From Extensimonas vulgaris (GTDB taxonomy: Bacteria > Pseudomonadota > Gammaproteobacteria > Burkholderiales > Burkholderiaceae_C), in contig NZ_QPJU01000001.1 in NCBI RefSeq assembly GCF_003337425.1, positions 274,880-338,879 of the forward strand: a stretch of DNA of 64,000 nt. Reading direction: 5' to 3'. The position numbers and the translations under genes are program-made. Shown here in pieces: positions 26,687 through 34,726 of the stretch. Every line of letters begins with the position of its first letter. The stretch's first letter is position 1. Under the pieces are notes generated by a model that worked only from the letters and a program-made list of their open reading frames with translations, was not told the origin of the DNA and searched no databases.

Positions 26687-27739
26687 ATGGATCCCTCCGG
26701 CATCTTCCCCACGAGCTACGCGCAAGACCGCGCCCTGATACGTACGCGCCCCCAATGGGTGGTGTTCTGGCTGTTCATCGTGCTGCTCTTTTTGTACCCC
26801 TGGCTGGCATCGGCACGCCTATTGGCCGTGGCCAACCTCATCCTGGTGACCTCCATCGTCGTGATCGGCCTGCAGATCACCACGGGCTACGCAGGGCAGA
26901 TCAACCTCGGCCAGGCAGCCTTCATGGGCGTGGGCGCCTACGCCGCGAGCGTGATCGCCACCAAGACGGCGCTGCCTTTTTGGCTCGCCGTGCCCATGGG
27001 CGGCCTCGTCGCCGGGTTTTCGGGCTGGCTGTTCGGCCTCACGGCGGCGCGCATCAAGGGTTTTTACCTGGCCCTGACGACCATCGCGGCGCAGTTCATC
27101 TTCCACTTCCTGGTGCTGAACCTGCCCTCGGCCTGGCTCGGCGGCGTGACCGGCTTCAGTCTGCAGCCCGCGCGCCTGGGCAGCATCGTGTTCGACACCG
27201 ACCGCTCGCTCTATTACCTGTTCCTTGTCGTCACCATGGTCATGGTGTTCGGTGCCTTCGGCATCCTGCGCAGCCGCCACGGCCGCGCCTTCGTGGCCGT
27301 GCGCGACGACGACGTGGCCGCGGGCATGATGGGCATAGACGTGGCCGGTGCCAAGTCGCGCGCCTTCGTGCTCGGTGCGTTCTATGCAGGCATAGGCGGC
27401 GCTCTGTGGGCCTACCAGGTGCGCTACGTCTCGGTCGATCAGTTCACGCTGTTTCACTCGATCTGGTTCATCGCAATGATGATCGTGGGCGGCCTGGGCT
27501 CCATCGTCGGCGCCGTGCTCGGCACGGTGCTGATCCGCGGCGTGCAGGAGACCATCACCAGCCTCGGCCCCGACCTGGTCGAGCGCATCCCCAGCCTCAG
27601 CAGCGACCTGGTTTTTGCCAGCATGAACGTCTTTCTGGGTTTGATCATCACGCTGTTTCTGCTGCTCGAACCCAAAGGCCTGATGCACCGCTGGAACATC
27701 CTCAAACTCAACTACCGGCTCTGGCCGTTCCATCACTGA
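26687..27739 (+). CDS. ABC importer permease, LivM-type
   Basis: A 350-residue polytopic permease with the LivM-type motif GYAGQINLGQAAFMGVGAY near residue 66 and the coupling segment AVRDDDVAAGMMGIDV near residue 205. It starts 4 bp after the LivH-type stop. It forms the second half of the membrane channel of the same importer. Confidence 0.9.
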   Translation: MDPSGIFPTSYAQDRALIRTRPQWVVFWLFIVLLFLYPWLASARLLAVANLILVTSIVVIGLQITTGYAGQINLGQAAFMGVGAYAASVIATKTALPFWLAVPMGGLVAGFSGWLFGLTAARIKGFYLALTTIAAQFIFHFLVLNLPSAWLGGVTGFSLQPARLGSIVFDTDRSLYYLFLVVTMVMVFGAFGILRSRHGRAFVAVRDDDVAAGMMGIDVAGAKSRAFVLGAFYAGIGGALWAYQVRYVSVDQFTLFHSIWFIAMMIVGGLGSIVGAVLGTVLIRGVQETITSLGPDLVERIPSLSSDLVFASMNVFLGLIITLFLLLEPKGLMHRWNILKLNYRLWPFHH

Positions 27740-27798
27740 CTTCCTGCAACCCCCCTTTTCCCATTTTTTCGTCCCTCAGCAACTACCTGGAGACTTTC

Positions 27799-29031
27799 AT
27801 GCAACGCAACACCTTTCTCAAACTCTCGGCCGCGCTGGCTGCAGGTCTGGCCCTGAGCGCCCCGGCGCTGGCCCAGACCAAGACCATCAACATCGCTGGC
27901 CTCGCCGACTTCGCCGGGCCCTACGCCAACGTCATGCCCGAGATGGCCGGCGCGCGTGCCGCCGTGTTCGAGTGGTGGAACAAAGAGGTCGGCAGCAAGC
28001 TCAATGCGCAGATCGCCGTCAAGACCTACGACACGCGCTACGACGTCGCGCAGACCTCCAGCCTGTGGCCCGGCATCAAGGCAGAGCTCAAACCCGTGGT
28101 CGTCCTCGGCCTGGGCGGCAGCGACGCCGCAGCACTGCAACAGCGCCTGCCCGAAGACAAAATCCCCATGCTGCTGGCCACCGCCACCTACGGCTTCGGC
28201 TGGAAGCCCAACCAGTGGGCCTTGAACCTGCGCCCCACCTACGCGCACGAGGCTGGCGCGTTCATCGAGTGGTATCGCGCCACCAAACTCGAAGGCAAGC
28301 GCCCGGTCAAGGTGGGCATCATCACGTCGGAAGCGACGCCGGCCTATGCGGACCAAGCCAAGGGCCTGCAAAGCTACGCCAAAGCGCACCCGGACAAAGC
28401 CACGTTCGTCGAAGCCATCTGGACCGAGGTGCAGCCCACCGACATCACGCTGCCCGTGCGCCGGCTGGCCAATGCCGGCACCGACGTGATCGTGATCCAG
28501 ACCAACACCGCGCAGGCCGTAGCCACCAAGCGTGCGCTGCAGGCGCTGGGCAAAAACATTCCCATCGTGCTGTCGCTGCACAATGGCCTCGCAGCCTCGT
28601 CCAAAGCGCTGGGCAGCCCGAACGGCTTTGCGGGTGACTATGAAGCCGGCGCCATCGCCGACGCGAGCGACAGCGACACGCCGGCGCGCAGGTTCTACCG
28701 CATGCTGCAAGAAAAATACGGCCTCAAATCGGGCTGGAACGCGATGACCATCATGGGCCTGGCGCAAAGCATGGCTGCCGCACGCGCCATCGAGCACACG
28801 ATCAAGAGCCAGGGCGCCGACAAGGTCACGGGCCAGACGGTGTACGACACCCTCATGAAGACCAAGTTCACCAGTGCCGAGCTCATGGGCATCATGGCGG
28901 GCATGGACTTCAGCCCCGAAAACCCCTTCCCCACGGCCAGCTCCAAGCTCAACATCGTGACCATGAAGGAAGACGGCAAAGTCGTGCGGGCCGCCGGCGA
29001 CATCCCCATGCCCACGGTGCCCAAGTGGTGA
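27799..29031 (+). CDS. ABC importer periplasmic substrate-binding protein (LivK-like)
   Basis: A 410-residue periplasmic binding protein of the type 1 fold. The Sec signal peptide (FLKLSAALAAGLALSAPALAQ, cleavage expected after ALA or AQ) is at residues 1-26. The mature chain starts TKTINIAGLADFAGPYAN. The start was placed at MQRNTF, after GGAG; a much longer open frame upstream overlaps the permease gene and is not real. It sets the importer's specificity, which is not readable from sequence. Confidence 0.88.
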   Translation: MQRNTFLKLSAALAAGLALSAPALAQTKTINIAGLADFAGPYANVMPEMAGARAAVFEWWNKEVGSKLNAQIAVKTYDTRYDVAQTSSLWPGIKAELKPVVVLGLGGSDAAALQQRLPEDKIPMLLATATYGFGWKPNQWALNLRPTYAHEAGAFIEWYRATKLEGKRPVKVGIITSEATPAYADQAKGLQSYAKAHPDKATFVEAIWTEVQPTDITLPVRRLANAGTDVIVIQTNTAQAVATKRALQALGKNIPIVLSLHNGLAASSKALGSPNGFAGDYEAGAIADASDSDTPARRFYRMLQEKYGLKSGWNAMTIMGLAQSMAAARAIEHTIKSQGADKVTGQTVYDTLMKTKFTSAELMGIMAGMDFSPENPFPTASSKLNIVTMKEDGKVVRAAGDIPMPTVPKW

Positions 29032-29867
29032 CAGCGCAAGCGCAGACCCAAGCCGGGGTGGCGACCCCGGCCGCATTGCTCGCGCTCTCCAACGTCGAGG
29101 TGCTTTATTCAGAGGTCATCCTCGCGCTCAAGGGCGTATCGCTGCAGATTCCCGCGGGCGGCTGCGTCGCGCTGCTGGGCGCCAACGGCGCGGGCAAGAG
29201 CACCACGCTCAAGGCCATCTCGGGCGTGATCGACTCGGAGGACGGGCGCGTTTCGGGCGGCAGCATCACTTTTGCCGGCCAACCCATTCACGGGCTGGAC
29301 CCGGCGACCGTGGTGCGCAGCGGGCTCGTGCACGTGATGGAGGGCCGGCGCGTGCTGCAACACATGACAGTGGAGCAAAACCTCATCATCGGTGGGCACA
29401 TGTTCCCGTCCGCACGCGCGATGCGCGCGGCGCTGGAACGTGTCTATGAGGCCATCCCGCGCCTGGCCGACCTGCGCAAACGCACCTCGGGCTACCTCTC
29501 GGGCGGCGAGCAGCAAATGCTCGTGATCGGCCGCGCCATCATGGCCCAGCCCAAGCTCATGCTGATCGACGAGCCCTCGCTGGGCCTCGCGCCGCGCATG
29601 ACCGACGAGGTCTTCGCCGTGCTGCGCAAGCTGCGCGCGCAAGGGCTTGCGCTGCTGATCGTCGAGCAGAATACGCGCGTGGCGCTCGAGATCGCCGACT
29701 ACGGCTACGTCATGGAAAGCGGGCGCATCGTGCTCGAAGGGCAGGCGCAGGAGCTGCGCGACAATGAGGACGTGCGCGAGTTCTACCTCGGCCTGGACCG
29801 CGAAGGCGCCCGCAAGAGCTTCCGCGACATCAAACACTACAAACGCCGCAAGCGCTGGCTCGGCTGA
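29025..29867 (+). CDS. ABC transporter ATP-binding protein, LivF-type
   Basis: A 280-residue ABC ATPase. Walker A GANGAGKST is near residue 53, the signature YLSGGEQQML near residue 157, and Walker B LMLIDEPSLGL near residue 181. It starts with GTG inside the 3' end of the binding-protein gene (two adjacent GTG codons at 29025 and 29028 are possible). The C-terminus has an extra basic tail (KSFRDIKHYKRRKRWLG). It is the second ATPase of the importer. Confidence 0.88.
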   Translation: MVTAQAQTQAGVATPAALLALSNVEVLYSEVILALKGVSLQIPAGGCVALLGANGAGKSTTLKAISGVIDSEDGRVSGGSITFAGQPIHGLDPATVVRSGLVHVMEGRRVLQHMTVEQNLIIGGHMFPSARAMRAALERVYEAIPRLADLRKRTSGYLSGGEQQMLVIGRAIMAQPKLMLIDEPSLGLAPRMTDEVFAVLRKLRAQGLALLIVEQNTRVALEIADYGYVMESGRIVLEGQAQELRDNEDVREFYLGLDREGARKSFRDIKHYKRRKRWLG

Positions 29868-29897
29868 AACAGCAACATCGAACCCAAGGAGATCTTC

Positions 29898-31007
29898 ATG
29901 AGTGGCCCCCTCAAAGGCTTGAAAATCATCGAATTCGGCGGCATCGGCCCCGGCCCCTTTTGCGCCATGCTGCTGTCGGACATGGGCGCGGACGTGATCC
30001 GGCTCGACCGCAAGGCCGACAAAGGCAAGGATCGCGGCCCGGCGGCCTTTCTTGCGAGCGGCCGCCGCGGCGTGTTGCACCGCGGCCGGCGTTCGGTCGC
30101 GGTCGATCTCAAAGACCCGCAAGACAAAGAAAAGGTGCTGCAGCTGATCGACGGCGCCGACGCCATCATCGAGGGCTATCGCCCCGGCGTGATGGAGCGC
30201 CTGGGCCTGGGGCCGGACGTGCTGCTCGCACGCCATCCGCGCCTGGTCTATGGCCGCATGACGGGCTGGGGGCAGGACGGCCCCATGGCGCAGGCCGCGG
30301 GGCACGACATCAACTACATCGCACTCTCGGGCGCGCTCAGCACCATTGGCCGCGCGCAAGGCGGCCCGGTGGCGCCGCCCGCGATGATCGGCGACCTCGG
30401 CGGCGGCGGCATGATGCTGGCCTTCGGCATCGTCTGCGCCTTGCTCGAAGCGCGCAACTCGGGCAAGGGTCAGGTGGTCGATGCCGCCATCGTGGACGGC
30501 GCGGCGCTGCTGACTTCCATCGTCTGCGACCTCAAGGCGCTGGGCTTGTGGCAAAACAAGCTGCAGTCCAACCTGCTCGACGGCGGCGCGCATTTTTACG
30601 ACACCTACGAGTGCGCCGACGGCCAGTGGATCTCGATCGGCTCGCTCGAGCCGCAGTTCTACACCCTGCTGCTCGAAAAGCTCGGCATCACCGACCCCGA
30701 CTTCGCACTCTCGCGCCAGCGCGACCCTGCCGCCTGGCCCGAGCTCAAGCGCAAGATCGCCGACATCTTCCGCAGCCAACCGAGTAGCCACTGGCGCGAT
30801 CTGCTCGAAGGCACGGACGTGTGCTTTGCGCCCGTGCTCACGATCGAAGAAGCCGCGCAGCACCCGCACAACCGCGCGCGCGGCACCTTCTTCGAACGCG
30901 AAGGCATCCTGCAGCCTGCGCCCGCACCGCGCTTCAGCCGCACGGTGCCCGAGCAACCCGGGCCCGCGCCTTACATCGGCGAGCACGATGACGAAATATT
31001 GCAGTAA
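29898..31007 (+). CDS. alpha-methylacyl-CoA racemase-like, CoA-transferase family III
   Basis: A 369-residue CaiB/BaiF-fold protein. The segment GHDINYIALSG near residues 135-145 is characteristic of alpha-methylacyl-CoA racemases (AMACR/MCR). DMGADVIRLDR near residue 30 is the family's N-terminal nucleotide-binding region. The enzyme would interconvert (2R)- and (2S)-2-methylacyl-CoA so that a stereospecific dehydrogenase can act. This is important evidence that the island handles methyl-branched acids. It is the last gene of the rightward arm, followed by a terminator. A CoA-transferase role is the alternative. Confidence 0.83.
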   Translation: MSGPLKGLKIIEFGGIGPGPFCAMLLSDMGADVIRLDRKADKGKDRGPAAFLASGRRGVLHRGRRSVAVDLKDPQDKEKVLQLIDGADAIIEGYRPGVMERLGLGPDVLLARHPRLVYGRMTGWGQDGPMAQAAGHDINYIALSGALSTIGRAQGGPVAPPAMIGDLGGGGMMLAFGIVCALLEARNSGKGQVVDAAIVDGAALLTSIVCDLKALGLWQNKLQSNLLDGGAHFYDTYECADGQWISIGSLEPQFYTLLLEKLGITDPDFALSRQRDPAAWPELKRKIADIFRSQPSSHWRDLLEGTDVCFAPVLTIEEAAQHPHNRARGTFFEREGILQPAPAPRFSRTVPEQPGPAPYIGEHDDEILQ

Positions 31008-31028
31008 GTACGCACACTTCGCACTACG

Positions 31029-31055
31029 AAAGCCGCAGCAAGCTGCGGCTTTTTT
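31029..31055 (+). terminator. rho-independent terminator of the rightward arm
   Basis: The stem AAAGCCGCAG pairs with CTGCGGCTTT around a CAAG loop, followed by further T residues. It lies 22 bp after the racemase-like gene and closes the catabolic operon before parE. Confidence 0.88.
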
Positions 31056-31124
31056 GTGCGCCATTGGGTGCAAAAACTGGTCATTCATACAGCCTTTTGC
31101 CCCGCCGCACTACAATCCGCGGCC

Positions 31125-33116
31125 ATGGCAAGCAAAGCTTCAACCGTTACCACCAGCGCGTATGCCGAGAGCTCTATCCGCGTGCTCAAGGGGCTCGAGC
31201 CCGTCAAGCAACGCCCGGGCATGTACACGCGCACCGACACCCCGCTGCACATCGTGCAGGAGGTGCTGGACAACGCCGCCGACGAGGCGCTCGCGGGCTT
31301 TGGCAAGCGCATCAAGCTCACGCTGCACGCCGACGGCTCGGTGAGCATCGAGGACGACGGGCGCGGCATCCCCTACGGCCTACACCCTGAAGAAAACGCC
31401 CCCGTGATCGAACTCGTGTTCACGCGCCTGCACGCGGGCGGCAAGTTCGACAAGGGCCAGGGCGGCGCGTACAGCTTTTCGGGCGGCTTGCACGGCGTGG
31501 GCGTGAGCGTAACCAACGCGCTCGCACGCCGGCTCGAAGTGACGAGCTACCGCGACGGACAGGTCGCGCGCATCGTGTTTGCCGGCGGCGACGTGCTCGA
31601 GCCGCTCAGCGTGCGCCCGAACCAGGGCAGCGCCGAGGGCGACCGCAAGCAAGGCACCACGGTGCGCGTGTGGCCCGACGGCCGCTACTTCGAGTCCGAC
31701 GCGCTGCCGCTGGGCGAGCTGGTACACCTGCTGCGCAGCAAGGCCGTGCTCATGCCCGGCGTCACGGTGCAGCTCATCGACGAAAAGAAAAAAGACAGCC
31801 AGACCTGGCAATACAAGGGCGGTCTGCTCGACTATTTGCAGCAAAGCCTGAGCGCCGAGCCCGTAATCCCGGTGTTCGAGGGCGCGGGCTTCGCCGACGC
31901 CGGCCACGACAGCTTTGCCGAGGGCGAAGGCGCGGCCTGGGCCGTGGCCTTTACCGAAGAAGGCGCGCCGGTGCGCGAGAGTTACGTCAACCTGATCCCC
32001 ACGAGCGCCGGCGGCACGCACGACAGCGGCCTGCGCGACGGGCTGTTCCAGGCCGTGAAGAGCTTCATCGAACTGCACGCGCTGCTGCCCAAAGGCGTCA
32101 AGCTCCTGCCCGAAGACGTGTTTGCACGCGCGAGCTACGTGCTCTCGGCCAAGGTGCTCGACCCGCAGTTCCAGGGCCAGATCAAGGAGCGCCTGAACTC
32201 GCGCGACGCCGTGCGCCTGGTTTCGAGCTTCGTGCGCCCGGCGCTGGAGCTGTGGCTCAACCAGCATGTCGAATACGGCAAAAAGCTCGCTGAACTCGCC
32301 ATCAAGGCCGCGCAAAGCCGCCAGAAGGCCGGCCAGAAGGTCGAAAAGCGCAAGGGCTCGGGCGTGGCCGTGCTGCCGGGCAAGCTGACCGACTGCGAAA
32401 GCCGCGACCTGCGCTACAACGAGCTCTTTCTGGTCGAAGGCGACAGCGCCGGCGGCAGCGCCAAAATGGGGCGCGACAAGGAGTCGCAGGCCATCTTGCC
32501 GCTGCGCGGCAAGGTGCTCAACACCTGGGAGGTCGAGCGCGACCGCCTGTTCGCCAACGCCGAAGTGCACGACATCGCCGTGGCCATAGGCGTGGATCCG
32601 CACGGCCCGCACGACAGCCCCGACCTGTCGGGCCTGCGCTACGGCAAGGTCTGCATCCTGAGCGACGCCGACGTCGATGGCTCGCACATCCAGGTGCTGC
32701 TGCTGACGCTGTTTTTCCGCCACTTTCCCAAGCTCATCGAAGCCGGGCATGTGTACGTGGCGCGCCCGCCGCTGTACCGCGTCGATGTGCCCGCGCGCGG
32801 CAAAAAGCCCGCGAGCAAACACTACGCGCTCGACGAAGGTGAGCTCGCCGCGATCCTCGACAAATGCGCCAAGGAAGGCGTGCCGCGCGAAAAATGCCAG
32901 ATCAGCCGCTTCAAAGGGCTGGGCGAAATGAGCGCCGAACAACTGTGGGAAACCACCCTCAACCCCGACACGCGCCGCCTGCTGCCCGTACAGCTGGGCG
33001 ACCTCGACTTCGCCACCACCGAAGCACGCATCACCCAACTCATGGGCAAGGGCGAAGCCGCCGCACGCCGCGAGCTGATGGAGCTGCGCGGCGATGCGGT
33101 GGAGGTGGATGTGTGA
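31125..33116 (+). CDS. parE: DNA topoisomerase IV subunit B
   Basis: A 663-residue type IIA topoisomerase B subunit, which decatenates chromosomes with ParC. The GHKL ATPase domain shows EVLDNAADEAL near residue 45 and EDDGRGIP near residue 78. The Toprim domain has LVEGDSAGGSAKMGRD near residue 435 and the metal motif DADVDGSHI near residue 515. Length fits ParE, not the longer GyrB. The start MASKAS was chosen; TACAAT at 31111-31116 lies only 8 bases before the ATG, so the main transcript may be nearly leaderless. parC lies 1.6 kb downstream, separated by a toxin-antitoxin pair and a PaiB-like gene. Confidence 0.95.
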   Translation: MASKASTVTTSAYAESSIRVLKGLEPVKQRPGMYTRTDTPLHIVQEVLDNAADEALAGFGKRIKLTLHADGSVSIEDDGRGIPYGLHPEENAPVIELVFTRLHAGGKFDKGQGGAYSFSGGLHGVGVSVTNALARRLEVTSYRDGQVARIVFAGGDVLEPLSVRPNQGSAEGDRKQGTTVRVWPDGRYFESDALPLGELVHLLRSKAVLMPGVTVQLIDEKKKDSQTWQYKGGLLDYLQQSLSAEPVIPVFEGAGFADAGHDSFAEGEGAAWAVAFTEEGAPVRESYVNLIPTSAGGTHDSGLRDGLFQAVKSFIELHALLPKGVKLLPEDVFARASYVLSAKVLDPQFQGQIKERLNSRDAVRLVSSFVRPALELWLNQHVEYGKKLAELAIKAAQSRQKAGQKVEKRKGSGVAVLPGKLTDCESRDLRYNELFLVEGDSAGGSAKMGRDKESQAILPLRGKVLNTWEVERDRLFANAEVHDIAVAIGVDPHGPHDSPDLSGLRYGKVCILSDADVDGSHIQVLLLTLFFRHFPKLIEAGHVYVARPPLYRVDVPARGKKPASKHYALDEGELAAILDKCAKEGVPREKCQISRFKGLGEMSAEQLWETTLNPDTRRLLPVQLGDLDFATTEARITQLMGKGEAAARRELMELRGDAVEVDV

Positions 33117-33167
33117 TCGCTGCCGCCGCATAATCGATGCCCCTTTGCCACCACCGGAGGCCATGCG

Positions 33168-33458
33168 ATGAACCGACGCCAGACCCTGGAAACCCTGGCA
33201 CGGGCCAAGCCCGTGCTGCAAGAGCGTTACGGTGTCAGGCGGTTGGCCCTGTTCGGCTCCACCGCCCGGGGCGACGCCCGTGGTGACAGCGATGTGGATG
33301 TGCTGGTGGCGTTCGACGGCCCGGCAACTTCCGACCGGTATTTCGGCGTGCAGTTTTATCTGGAAGACGAATTGGGCTGCGCCGTGGACCTCGTGTCAGA
33401 CAAGGCGCTGCGCCCCGAGCTGCGCCCCTATGTCGAGCAAGATGCCGTCGATGTCTGA
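33168..33458 (+). CDS. mntA: MntA-type nucleotidyltransferase antitoxin
   Basis: A 96-residue minimal nucleotidyltransferase. The GSX10DXD motif is complete: Gly30-Ser31, Asp42 and Asp44 in GSTARGDARGDSDVDVL. In the HepT/MntA (type VII) systems this enzyme AMPylates a Tyr of the HEPN toxin and so silences it. Its end overlaps the toxin start by 8 bp, the usual coupled arrangement. The pair sits between parE and parC and was probably inserted there. Confidence 0.86.
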   Translation: MNRRQTLETLARAKPVLQERYGVRRLALFGSTARGDARGDSDVDVLVAFDGPATSDRYFGVQFYLEDELGCAVDLVSDKALRPELRPYVEQDAVDV

Positions 33459-33816
33459 ACCCACTCGCGCCTGGGCCTTCTACATAGACGACATGATCGC
33501 CTTTGCCGAAAAGGTGGTGCATTACACCCGAGGGCTCGACCAGAACGCTTTTGAAACGAGTCCGCTCCACCAAGACGCTACGCTGCGCAATCTGGAGCTG
33601 ATCGGTGAAGCGGCAACCCACATTCCCACCGACATCAGGGCACTGTATCCCGATATTCCCTGGCGGCGTATCGTGGCAACGCGCAATCGGCTGATCCATG
33701 CCTATCTGGGCATCGATCCTGACACCGTGTGGAGCATCGTCCGTGACGATGTTCCCAGTTTGCTCGCCCGGTTGCATGACATGAAAAACCGGTTAGAACG
33801 ATCGAGTCGTCAGTAA
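33451..33816 (+). CDS. hepT: HepT-type HEPN RNase toxin (DUF86)
   Basis: A 121-residue HEPN-domain protein. The RX4HXY motif is complete: Arg78, His83 and Tyr85 in RNRLIHAY. In characterised HepT toxins the Arg and His form the RNase site, and the Tyr is the residue modified by MntA. The start MSEPTR overlaps the antitoxin's last codons; the longer frame upstream lies inside mntA and is rejected. Both key motifs being intact, the module looks functional. Confidence 0.86.
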   Translation: MSEPTRAWAFYIDDMIAFAEKVVHYTRGLDQNAFETSPLHQDATLRNLELIGEAATHIPTDIRALYPDIPWRRIVATRNRLIHAYLGIDPDTVWSIVRDDVPSLLARLHDMKNRLERSSRQ

Positions 33817-33848
33817 CCATGACGGCATGCACTTGCCGCATCGCCCCC

Positions 33849-34499
33849 TCAACGCACCGCCCGCCCCCGCGCCGCTTCTTCGACCAAAGCCGCCATGGCC
33901 AGGTCATCGGCGCCCGCGCGCTCGCGCAGGCCGTGCGCCACGCCGGCCTGGTTTTCCGGCACCTGGTTCTGGCTCGCCTTCCACTTGCCCGTGAGGCGCG
34001 TGATAGTGATCTCTATGCCCACGACGGCACTGAACATTTTTTCGATGTAGTCGGCCGGTGCGTCGTCGATCTGCCAGGGCTGAGCGGAGGCGGCCTCGTG
34101 CTGCGCCGTGAGCGCCGCGAGGTGCGCGCGCAGCCAGGCCCGGTCATCGACCGCGCGCAGCGCACCATGGGCATGCACCACGGCGTAGTTCCAGGTTGGC
34201 ACGGCCTTGCCCGTTTGTGCCTTGGTGGGGTACCAGCCGGGCGTGATGTAGGCGTCGGGCCCGTGGAAGATCGCGAGCGCATCAGTGCCCGAGGCGCATT
34301 CGCGCCAGAGCGGATTGGCCCGCGCGACATGGCCGCGCAGCGTGCCCAGCGGGCCGTCCTCTGGCGAGAGGTGCAGCGGAATGTGGTTGGCATCGAGCCC
34401 GCCCGCCGCCAGCGTGACCAAGGTAGCCAGTGGCCGCGCACGCATGAGCGCGTGCAAAACTTCGGTGCGCGGCTCGGAAAAATGGGCAGGGAGGTACAT
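33849..34499 (-). CDS. PaiB-family FMN-binding protein
   Basis: A 216-residue protein of the PaiB/FMN-binding negative regulator family. It has the typical N-terminus MYLPAHF, the ANPLWR motif near residue 62, the TPGWYPTK segment near residue 86 and VPTWNYAVVHAHG near residue 100. The fold is a split-barrel flavin-binding domain. Despite the family name, a DNA-binding role is poorly supported in general; it may be a flavin-dependent enzyme. GAGGA lies upstream of the ATG. It is convergent with hepT and has no obvious functional link to its neighbours. Confidence 0.85.
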   Translation of the reverse strand: MYLPAHFSEPRTEVLHALMRARPLATLVTLAAGGLDANHIPLHLSPEDGPLGTLRGHVARANPLWRECASGTDALAIFHGPDAYITPGWYPTKAQTGKAVPTWNYAVVHAHGALRAVDDRAWLRAHLAALTAQHEAASAQPWQIDDAPADYIEKMFSAVVGIEITITRLTGKWKASQNQVPENQAGVAHGLRERAGADDLAMAALVEEAARGRAVR

Positions 34500-34545
34500 G
34501 GTGGACGATCCTCAACAAAATAGTCAGCAACATTCTTATCACCTG

Positions 34546-34623
34546 GACTTACGCAAACAAGGATGCAGCAAAGTGCTTTGCCATTGGGGCGTGCGCCTTG
34601 CCTGACCTCGATTTGCGTAAGTC
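34546..34623 (+). repeat. 77-bp palindromic element, full copy
   Basis: It starts GACTTACGCAAA and ends TTTGCGTAAGTC: 12-bp terminal inverted repeats, perfect in this copy. The core contains CAAGGATGCAGCAAAG and GCGCCTTGCCTGACC. It lies between the PaiB-like gene and parC in a 227-bp gap. The remaining gap sequence shows nothing else recognisable. Confidence 0.85.
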
Positions 34624-34726
34624 GTGACCACTTGTCCACGATTTTTTCCTGAACAGGTTCTCAAAAAGCCTTCACAGCAGATGCCGGCTTTCCAGCAAGC
34701 CTCTGCCCTGCACAGACAATACGCCC

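Noticed and set aside
26755..27798. N-terminal extension of the binding protein through the LivM gene
   Set aside because: The signal peptide starts at 27799 after a ribosome-binding site; the extension overlaps livM in another frame and has no homology.
33849..34499. Reading the PaiB-like gene as the regulator of the toxin-antitoxin pair
   Set aside because: It is convergent with hepT, and the family is a flavin-binding split barrel without a clear DNA-binding domain.
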